Part shown: positions 1 to 4,905 of the stretch, piece after piece
How the letters are laid out: each line of letters begins with the position of its first letter
How positions within the stretch are numbered: position 1 is the first letter of the stretch
Assembly (NCBI GenBank): GCA_002361535.1
Contig: DETG01000126.1
Span: 32,860 to 45,338 of the forward strand
DNA from: Prevotella sp. UBA3294
GTDB taxonomy: Bacteria > Bacteroidota > Bacteroidia > Bacteroidales > Bacteroidaceae
Length of the DNA: 12,479 bases
Reading direction: 5' to 3'
Translations under genes and position numbers: made by a program
The notes under the pieces: model-generated
The model's database searches: none
The model's input: only the letters and a program-made list of their open reading frames with translations
Told to the model about the DNA's origin: nothing

Positions 1-126
1 TTGGGAGGGCAGGGGTGGGCTCCCTATCCGCATGGTACTCCCTCCCTTTGGGAGGGCAGGGGTGGGCCTCCTGTCCGCATGGCACTCCCCTCCCATCGTA
101 GGGGAGGGGCAAGGGGTGGGGTCAGT
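1..126. repeat. Tandem G-rich hairpin repeat, three units (first partial)
   Basis: Three copies of a ~47-51 bp unit lie head to tail. Each full unit has a TCCGCATGG box (28-35, 75-82), then a C-rich arm, a short loop and a G-rich arm. Unit 2 folds as CCCTCCC (40-46), TTT, GGGAGGG (50-56). Unit 3 folds as CCCCTCCC (87-94) with GGGAGGGG (102-109). Each G-rich arm continues into further G runs (3-19, 50-66, 101-121), giving four runs of at least three Gs with loops of 1-3 nt, which matches the G-quadruplex pattern. Unit 3 ends in GGTCAGTAAT, much like the lone copy near 4771. The first unit is cut by the window edge. Confidence 0.85.
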
Positions 127-171
127 AATATTCATACATGTATCTTCATATCTTTTTGAGAATTCCATGCA

Positions 172-200
172 CAAAAAAGGAGCAGCCTCACGACTGCTCC
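172..200 (-). terminator. Intrinsic terminator of the leftward peptide unit
   Basis: GGAGCAG (179-185) and CTGCTCC (194-200) form a perfect 7-bp stem with an 8-nt loop. On the minus strand the stem is followed by six Ts (173-178). It lies 57 nt past the stop of the leftward 64-codon gene, so it plausibly ends that transcript. Confidence 0.8.
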
Positions 201-256
201 CTAACATATTTAACTCAAAAATATAAAAAAGTTTATTACTTCCTTGTATAGATTCG

Positions 257-451
257 TTATTCTCCGTCTCCCCAGAGATCCATGTTACCTGTGTCCGTTC
301 CCCAAAGATCGCCGATTTCATCGTCGAATTCCATATCGGTGTTCTCCTTGGCAACGAACTGATCATCAAGACCTGTGCTATCCGTATTCATCAGACTCTC
401 CATGATGGTGGGAACCTTCACTGTCTCTGGTTTTACATATATCTTTTTCAT
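257..451 (-). CDS. Small acidic peptide of unknown function (64 aa)
   Basis: The function is not recognised. The product starts MKKIYVKPETVKVPTIMESL, and the opening M-K-K-x-Y-x-K-P followed by a short hydrophobic stretch is a pattern I associate with small hypothetical proteins of Prevotella and Bacteroides. The rest is strongly acidic and ends with two DLWG boxes, separated by T-D-T-G-N-M. There is no classical signal peptide or membrane helix. The start codon follows a purine-rich AAAAGGGAAAAG leader. The gene lies 45 nt downstream of the decayed gene at 497-861 on the same strand and is followed by a good terminator, so it is probably the last gene of a leftward unit. It could be a short structural or regulatory peptide or the precursor of a modified peptide; no modification enzyme is visible nearby. 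Confidence 0.65.
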   Translation of the reverse strand: MKKIYVKPETVKVPTIMESLMNTDSTGLDDQFVAKENTDMEFDDEIGDLWGTDTGNMDLWGDGE

Positions 452-496
452 TTCTTTTCCCTTTTCGAATTGCTATAGTTTTTATCAAGATGTTAT

Positions 497-861
497 CTAT
501 TTCACATAAATTTTCTTACCGTTTCGGATATACACACCCTTCGTGGTGGGCTTAGCGACCCTCACACCTTGCAGGGTATAAAAGGTATCGTTCTTGTATT
601 CCTCATTCTCGTTGGCTTTCTTGATCTCTGTAGCCACACCTTCACCGAACACGTCCTCTAACTCCATGTCAAATACCATAGATATTTTTGAATACTGTGA
701 AGGTGCTGCACCATTAGTGGCATCCTGTGAAGCATGAGTAGTTTCATCTTTCCAGTGGAACATACTGGCAGGAAGCCGTTACCGGGCGCATACACCCAAC
801 GACACGGGCAAAGATTTTGAAGAATTGATAAATATTCGTTTTTCATCAAATCGTACCCCAT
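497..861 (-). pseudogene. Remnant of a secreted protein with Prevotella-type C-terminal tail
   Basis: The last ~88 codons (497-763) contain ISMVFDMELEDVFGEGVATE and then YTLQGVRVAKPTTKGVYIRN, ending NGKKIYVK. This layout, a short beta-rich part, an acidic linker and a tail of the form YxLxGxRVxxPxKGxYIxNGKKxxxK, is the usual end of many large secreted or surface Prevotella proteins. Upstream, this frame meets a stop about 18 nt before its first ATG. The -1/+1 frame from 861 gives WVYAPGNGFLPV, which looks like the preceding part of the same domain, so a frameshift near 762-775 is likely. No N-terminal domain or signal peptide is found further upstream. I infer a decayed or deleted gene. Alternatively 497-763 could be a short stand-alone ORF, but nothing suggests that it is functional. 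Confidence 0.5.
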
Positions 862-1051
862 TTCGTAACAAATAGACCCCCTAAGACCTTTCCTTTGAGG
901 TCATGACGGCTTTATTTCCCCGAAACTGCCCCTGGCCATTTTTTCTCCTTAAAATCAGGGGCTATGCGCCCAATGATCGCGTTGCTGGGTGTCGAAATGT
1001 TGCAAAATGGGGCACGTTTTGTAGAACGGCCTCATTTTGTGCGCCTTTACT
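862..1051. other. Intergenic stretch with a strong hairpin
   Basis: No supportable gene was found here on either strand. The clearest structure is an inverted repeat: CAAAATGGGG (1003-1012) pairs with CCTCATTTTG (1030-1039) through ten pairs including one G-U. An inner CGTT/AACG stem lies inside the loop. A shorter GACCT/AGGTC dyad lies near 887-902. The large hairpin is just upstream of the promoter at 1052-1082 and may be an operator or the end of an older transcript. Confidence 0.55.
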
Positions 1052-1082
1052 CTTGCAGGAAATGGAATTTGTTGTAAATTTG
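1052..1082 (+). promoter_or_regulatory. Bacteroidetes-type promoter for the putative small RNA
   Basis: The -7 box TAAATTTG (1075-1082) matches TAnnTTTG exactly. CTTG (1052-1055), 19 bp upstream, matches three of four bases of the TTTG -33 box. Transcription would start near 1089. Confidence 0.6.
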
Positions 1083-1088
1083 CAGCAG

Positions 1089-1281
1089 AAATAGATTTCA
1101 AGTAGGTGTTAAAAGATATCACAATTGACCAAGTTTTGACGGGGATTCGTTTTAGCAGTTAGTTTAAAATACAATGTGTTATGCAGAACAGTTTTGATAT
1201 TGCAAAGGAATAATAGCTTTTCAATAACTAATAGTTTATGTTATTATCAAAAAGGATTTGTCGGGAGACAAATCCTTTTTT
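1089..1281 (+). ncRNA. Putative small RNA (~190 nt), no long ORF
   Basis: A promoter (1052-1082) and a perfect terminator (1249-1281) enclose about 190 nt that encode no protein longer than roughly ten residues. The longest sensible reading, ATG at 1181, gives MQNSFDIAKE. Internal pairing is visible: TATTG (1198-1202) with CAATA (1222-1226), extended past one mismatch by AAAG/CTTT, and a competing AATAAC/GTTATT stem that uses the 3' side. The RNA is upstream of the dapB promoter and separated from it by the terminator, so it is unlikely to be a simple 5' leader of dapB. The family is not recognised. Size and lack of coding make a 6S-like or regulatory RNA possible, but this is untested. Confidence 0.5.
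1249..1281 (+). terminator. Strong intrinsic terminator
   Basis: A perfect 14-bp stem pairs 1249-1262 with 1267-1280 around a GGGA tetraloop and runs into six Ts. It is the strongest terminator in the window and ends whatever starts at the promoter near 1052. Its A-rich left flank could also let it work leftward. Confidence 0.9.
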
Positions 1282-1337
1282 GTGCTTGTGCGGAATCATA
1301 TTAAAATTGCAATTATGTTTAAAAAAGATGTATTTAT

Positions 1338-1368
1338 TTTGATATGTGACTGATTTACACTACTTTTG
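1338..1368 (+). promoter_or_regulatory. Consensus Bacteroidetes promoter of the dapB operon
   Basis: TTTG (1338-1341), a 19-bp spacer and TACTTTTG (1361-1368) match the Bacteroidetes housekeeping promoter exactly. The start site would be near 1374, leaving a leader of under 20 nt before the dapB ATG. Confidence 0.85.
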
Positions 1369-1390
1369 CAGATCATTAAATGCAATTATT

Positions 1391-2170
1391 ATGAAGATAG
1401 CTTTAATCGGCTACGGTAAGATGGGCAAAATGATTGAAGAAATCGCCAAAAGCCGCGGCCACGAGATCGTTAGTATTATCGACATTGACAATCAGGAGGA
1501 GTTCGAAAGTGATGCTTTCGCTTCGGCTGATGTGGCAATAGAGTTCACGGCACCACAGGCTGCCTATGGTAATTATCTGAAAGCTTTTGCCAAGGGGGTG
1601 AAAGTGGTTTCGGGCAGTACGGGATGGATGAAGGAGCATGGTGATGATGTAAGGCGGATGTGTTCGGAGGAAGGCAGGACACTGTTCTGGGCTTCCAACT
1701 TCTCCATCGGCGTGGCCATCTTCTCGGCTGTGAACCGTTACTTAGCCAAGATCATGAATCAGTTCCCGCAATATGAGGTGAGCATGGAGGAGACACACCA
1801 TGTGCATAAGCTCGACCATCCCAGTGGTACGGCCATCACCTTGGCAGAGCAGATCATTGAGAATATCGACCGTAAGAAGGAGTGGGTAGTAGGGAAGGTG
1901 GTGAACCCCGATGGTTCAGTAAACTGCTGTCATACAGCAGTTAATGGGACAGAGGGAGAGCAGGCATCCGATGCGCTGACCATCGACAGCATCCGCCGCG
2001 GCGAGGTGCCGGGTATCCATACCATCCGCTACGACAGTGATGCCGACATGATCACCATCACCCACGATGCCCACAGTCGCCGTGGCTTTGCCTTGGGTGC
2101 CGTGCTTGCTGCCGAATACACGAAGGAGCATGAAGGACTGCTCACGATTAGCGATATGTTTAATTTCTGA
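1391..2170 (+). CDS. dapB: 4-hydroxy-tetrahydrodipicolinate reductase
   Basis: DapB reduces 4-hydroxy-tetrahydrodipicolinate with NAD(P)H in the cytoplasm, in the diaminopimelate/lysine pathway that feeds peptidoglycan. The 259-aa product opens MKIALIGYGKMG, the nucleotide-binding Rossmann loop. Around residue 135 it carries EETHHVHKLDHPSGTA, the family signature with the catalytic His pair and Lys and the substrate-binding S-G-T. Length fits Bacteroidetes DapB. I chose the ATG at 1391 because a longer GTG start at 1346 would lie inside the promoter spacer. It is the first gene of an apparent four-gene operon; lepB follows after 32 nt. Confidence 0.97.
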   Translation: MKIALIGYGKMGKMIEEIAKSRGHEIVSIIDIDNQEEFESDAFASADVAIEFTAPQAAYGNYLKAFAKGVKVVSGSTGWMKEHGDDVRRMCSEEGRTLFWASNFSIGVAIFSAVNRYLAKIMNQFPQYEVSMEETHHVHKLDHPSGTAITLAEQIIENIDRKKEWVVGKVVNPDGSVNCCHTAVNGTEGEQASDALTIDSIRRGEVPGIHTIRYDSDADMITITHDAHSRRGFALGAVLAAEYTKEHEGLLTISDMFNF

Positions 2171-2202
2171 GAAATCTGAATATTCCGAATAATTTGAGAG
2201 TA

Positions 2203-3645
2203 ATGGAAACAAAGAAGAAACTGAATCCGACAGTGCAATGGGCGAAGTTCATCGCCGTGCTGGTGCTCTACCTGCTGTTCCTCTATTGGGTGAAGAGCTG
2301 GTGGGGCTTGCTGGTGGTGCCTTTCATCTATGATATCTACATCACGAAGAAGATCAAGTGGCAGTGGTGGAAAGAGAGCGAAGGTCCTGTGAAGTTTGTC
2401 ATGTCGTGGGTGGACGCGCTGGTGTTCGCTTTGGTGGCAGTCTATTTCATCAACCAGTTCTTTTTCCAGAACTACGTCATTCCATCGAGTTCTTTGGAGA
2501 AGTCGTTGCTGACAGGCGACTACCTCTTCGTATCGAAGGTGTCGTACGGTCCGCGTATCCCGCAGACACCGCTCACCATGCCGCTCACACAGCATACGCT
2601 GCCGGTGATCGGATGTAAGAGCTATATCGAATGGCCCCACTGGGACTACCGGAGGGTGAAGGGCCTGGGCAAGGTGCAGCTCAACGACATCGTGGTGTTC
2701 AACTATCCCGCTGGTGACAGTATCCTCACGGAACAGCCGTTCCAGACGGAATACTACAATATGGCGTATAACTACGGTCAGCAGATCTATGTGAAGGAAT
2801 ATGGGAATCCTGATTTCTCCACCATGTCGGATACGCTGATCTATGACTTATATAATAAGGTGTATGCCTTGGGAAGCAGTTATCTCCACGAGAACTCCAT
2901 GGCACTGAAGATGGGAGAGGTGGCAGCACGTCCCACCGACCGGCGTGAGAACTATGTGAAACGCTGTGTAGGACTGCCCGGACAGACACTGCAGATCAAA
3001 GACCGTATCGTCTATCTCGACGGTAAGGCCAACAAAGAACCGGATGAGGTGCAGTATTCCTACTATGTGAAACTGAAACAACCTCTGCCCGAGGAGGTGA
3101 TGAAGGAGTACCAGATCAGTATGGAACAGCTGCGCGACCTGAATCAGCTCAATTACATGCCGCTTACACAGTCGGCCAGGAAAGCCTTGGAGAGTAGGAA
3201 AGACTTAGTGGAGAGTATCCGGCTGAATACCGATGCCCCTGTGGGAGAGGTATATCCCCGAAATGCTAACACGGGGTGGACACGTGATAACTACGGTCCG
3301 GTATGGATTCCTGCCAAAGGGAAGAGCATCCAGCTGAACATGAAGAATATCGCCGTATATGAACGCCCCATCCGTGTGTATGAGGGGAACGACCTGAAGG
3401 TGGAGAACGGAAAGATCTTCATCAACGGGAAAGAGGCGAAGGAATATACCTTCAAGCTCGACTACTACTGGATGATGGGTGATAACCGCCATAACTCTGC
3501 TGACTCCCGTTACTGGGGATTCGTGCCAGAAGATCATATCGTGGGAAAGCCGATCTTCATCTGGTGGAGCTCTGATCCCGACCGTGGCGGTATCGGCGGC
3601 ATCCGATGGAATCGCCTGTTTCGGTGGGTGGATAAGATCAAGTAG
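2203..3645 (+). CDS. lepB: Signal peptidase I, long Bacteroidetes form
   Basis: Signal peptidase I (family S26) removes signal peptides from exported proteins at the outer face of the inner membrane. The 480-aa product has two N-terminal hydrophobic segments (about residues 14-45 and 65-90), and the rest would be periplasmic. The catalytic Ser is S97 in IPSSSLEKSLLTGD. The general-base Lys is K253 in NYVKRCVGLPGQ. The GDNRHNSADSRYWG box begins at residue 426. Compared with the ~320-aa E. coli enzyme, about 170 residues separate the Lys and GDNR boxes, an insertion I take to be usual in Bacteroidetes. The ATG at 2203 is preferred over an in-frame TTG at 2194. It lies 32 nt after dapB and 41 nt before a catalytically dead paralogue. 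Confidence 0.95.
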   Translation: METKKKLNPTVQWAKFIAVLVLYLLFLYWVKSWWGLLVVPFIYDIYITKKIKWQWWKESEGPVKFVMSWVDALVFALVAVYFINQFFFQNYVIPSSSLEKSLLTGDYLFVSKVSYGPRIPQTPLTMPLTQHTLPVIGCKSYIEWPHWDYRRVKGLGKVQLNDIVVFNYPAGDSILTEQPFQTEYYNMAYNYGQQIYVKEYGNPDFSTMSDTLIYDLYNKVYALGSSYLHENSMALKMGEVAARPTDRRENYVKRCVGLPGQTLQIKDRIVYLDGKANKEPDEVQYSYYVKLKQPLPEEVMKEYQISMEQLRDLNQLNYMPLTQSARKALESRKDLVESIRLNTDAPVGEVYPRNANTGWTRDNYGPVWIPAKGKSIQLNMKNIAVYERPIRVYEGNDLKVENGKIFINGKEAKEYTFKLDYYWMMGDNRHNSADSRYWGFVPEDHIVGKPIFIWWSSDPDRGGIGGIRWNRLFRWVDKIK

Positions 3646-3686
3646 GTGAAAAATGAGGTGAAAGGAGAAAGGATGAGCGTTGAAAG

Positions 3687-4094
3687 ATGATGAAGGACGT
3701 ACTGAAGTTCATGGTGGTGCTGGCAGCAGCTGTCATGGTGATGCTGCTGGTAAGGACGTATGCCTTCACTATCTACCGGGTGACGAGCGATAACTTGGCA
3801 CCACGGGTGATGCAAAGCACCAGGGTGATGGTGAACAAGCTCTGTAAGAATGCCTTCGAACGGGGCGACCTGATCGTCTTTCATACCGACTCCTCATATA
3901 TCGGTGTCATCGAGCAATTGCCCGGTGATACCGTCATGATCAATCATCAAGAGTATGTGTTGCCAGATAACTGCAGCTGTCATGACTGTGACTGCTTAGA
4001 GAATAACTGCTACTTGGTGAATCAGGGTAAGGGGCAGACGGTGGTGCGGCAGCAGGAGATCGTGGGTGCTGCATACGTCTTGCATTTCAAATAA
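3687..4094 (+). CDS. Signal-peptidase-like protein lacking catalytic residues, Cys-rich
   Basis: The 135-aa product keeps the S26 outline: one membrane helix (residues ~6-23), then YRVTSDNLAP, then RGDLIVFHTD, then YIGVIEQLPGDTV and a final IVGAAYVL. Aligned by eye with IPSGSMEPTL, the catalytic Ser becomes N36. Aligned with YIKRVIGLPGD, the catalytic Lys becomes G73. The GDNRxNSxDSR box is gone, replaced by LVNQGKGQTVV. Instead there is a cysteine cluster C96-x-C98-H99-x-C101-x-C103-x4-C108, plus C53, expected on the periplasmic side. The frame is intact and sits between lepB and the WbqC gene (8 nt gap), so it is probably expressed and not a relic. It may bind a metal, hold disulfides or partner LepB. 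ATG 3687 or 3690 can serve as start; an in-frame stop lies just upstream. Confidence 0.8.
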   Translation: MMKDVLKFMVVLAAAVMVMLLVRTYAFTIYRVTSDNLAPRVMQSTRVMVNKLCKNAFERGDLIVFHTDSSYIGVIEQLPGDTVMINHQEYVLPDNCSCHDCDCLENNCYLVNQGKGQTVVRQQEIVGAAYVLHFK

Positions 4095-4102
4095 GCAACG
4101 AG

Positions 4103-4738
4103 ATGACACAGAACAAAGGGGTGCTGCTTTCTTCCTGCTACTTCGGACCGGTACAGTGGTATCAGAAACTGTTCCGATATGAGGTGGTATATATAGAAAG
4201 GTGTGAGAGCTTTATCAAGCAGACATTCCGTAACCGCTGTGTCATTGCTACGACCAACGGGCCGCAGGCACTGAGTATCCCCGTGAGCTATCCGCCTACA
4301 GAGCAGGAAGGAGAGGCTCATCCTCTCATCCACATGCGTATCAGTGACCATGCCAACTGGAGACATGTACACTGGAACGCCCTGCAGAGTGCCTACGGCG
4401 ACAGTCCGTTCTTTGATTATTATGCCGACGACCTGCTGCCGTTCTTCGAGAAACGATGGGAGAATCTCTTCGACTTTAACATGGAGATCACTTATAAGAT
4501 GTGCGAGTTGTTGGACATCCACCCTAAGATCTTGTTTACCGAACACTACCAGCAGGAGGCTTCTTCGGGATGTTCCGACTTCCGCTATGCCATACGTCCC
4601 AAACATCCAATGCCCGATCCTGACTTCATGGCGAAGCCGTATTATCAGGTGTATCAGCAGAAATGGGGATTTCAGCCCAACCTGAGTATCCTCGACTTGC
4701 TGTTCAATATGGGTAATGAGAGCATTCTATATCTGTAG
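4103..4738 (+). CDS. WbqC family protein
   Basis: The 211-aa product matches my recollection of the WbqC-like family. It has an N-terminal LLSSCYFGPVQWYQKLF, a central FFDYYADDLLPFFEKRWENL and the C-terminal signature WGFQPNLSILDLLFNMGNES. WbqC proteins are linked to O-antigen and other surface-polysaccharide loci, but their biochemical activity is not well established. No signal peptide or membrane helix is visible, so a cytoplasmic location is expected. It is the last gene of the dapB-lepB unit, starting 8 nt after the previous stop. No U-rich terminator follows; the G-rich hairpin repeat at 4771 is the next structure. Confidence 0.85.
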   Translation: MTQNKGVLLSSCYFGPVQWYQKLFRYEVVYIERCESFIKQTFRNRCVIATTNGPQALSIPVSYPPTEQEGEAHPLIHMRISDHANWRHVHWNALQSAYGDSPFFDYYADDLLPFFEKRWENLFDFNMEITYKMCELLDIHPKILFTEHYQQEASSGCSDFRYAIRPKHPMPDPDFMAKPYYQVYQQKWGFQPNLSILDLLFNMGNESILYL

Positions 4739-4770
4739 TCATCGTTAAGTCTTTTATTGTGTAGGGTCCA

Positions 4771-4826
4771 CTATCCGCATGGCGCTCCCCTCCCATCAAG
4801 GGGAGGGGCAGGGGTGGGGTCTGTAA
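4771..4826. repeat. Single G-rich hairpin repeat (fourth copy)
   Basis: This copy has CTATCCGCATGG, then CCCCTCCC (4787-4794), a 6-nt loop and GGGAGGGG (4801-4808), then G runs continuing to 4819 and GGTCTGTAAT. It closely matches unit 3 at the left edge (TCCGCATGGC, identical 8-bp arms, GGTCnGTAAT end). It sits in the 167-nt gap between the WbqC gene and the large secreted enzyme. G4800-G4819 also fits the G-quadruplex pattern. No confident promoter for the downstream gene was seen in this gap. Confidence 0.85.
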
Positions 4827-4905
4827 TGGAACGATATGGTGTCGCTCTTCCGTGACAGGGAGTACAAAACAGCTTTCTTCCCGTCCTTTGGAAAAACAAT
4901 CCGTT

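Noticed and set aside
1..126. CRISPR-like array because of the regular tandem units
   Set aside because: Units directly abut or nearly abut, there are no unique 30-bp spacers, and no cas gene is present.
32..226. Rightward 64-codon frame over the G-rich repeat
   Set aside because: It is generated by the repeat itself, crosses the terminator at 172-200 and shows no protein-like features.
257..520. KKIYVK at the end of the decayed gene and at the start of the 64-aa peptide, suggesting duplication or a split gene
   Set aside because: The two stretches use different codons and the flanking residues do not match, so this is probably coincidence.
903..1094. Rightward 63-codon frame in the intergenic region
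   Set aside because: It runs through the large hairpin and the promoter at 1052-1082, with no recognisable domain.
1346..1390. Longer GTG start for dapB
   Set aside because: It would place the start codon between the -33 and -7 boxes; the Rossmann motif begins directly at the ATG at 1391.
2029..2640. Long open frames on the minus strand opposite dapB and lepB
   Set aside because: They mirror strongly coding genes with clear catalytic motifs and show no domain, start signal or promoter of their own.
4022..4606. Minus-strand 194-codon frame opposite the WbqC gene
   Set aside because: Shadow of a well-supported gene; composition follows the third-codon bias of the plus-strand frame.
4800..4819. 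The fourth G-rich repeat as the terminator of the dapB-lepB-WbqC unit
   Set aside because: The hairpin is followed by more Gs and not by a T run, so it is not a standard intrinsic terminator.
4852..4905. N-terminal extension of the large secreted enzyme from a GTG
   Set aside because: It would bury the signal peptide behind 18 polar residues; the ATG at 4906 gives a clean signal peptide.
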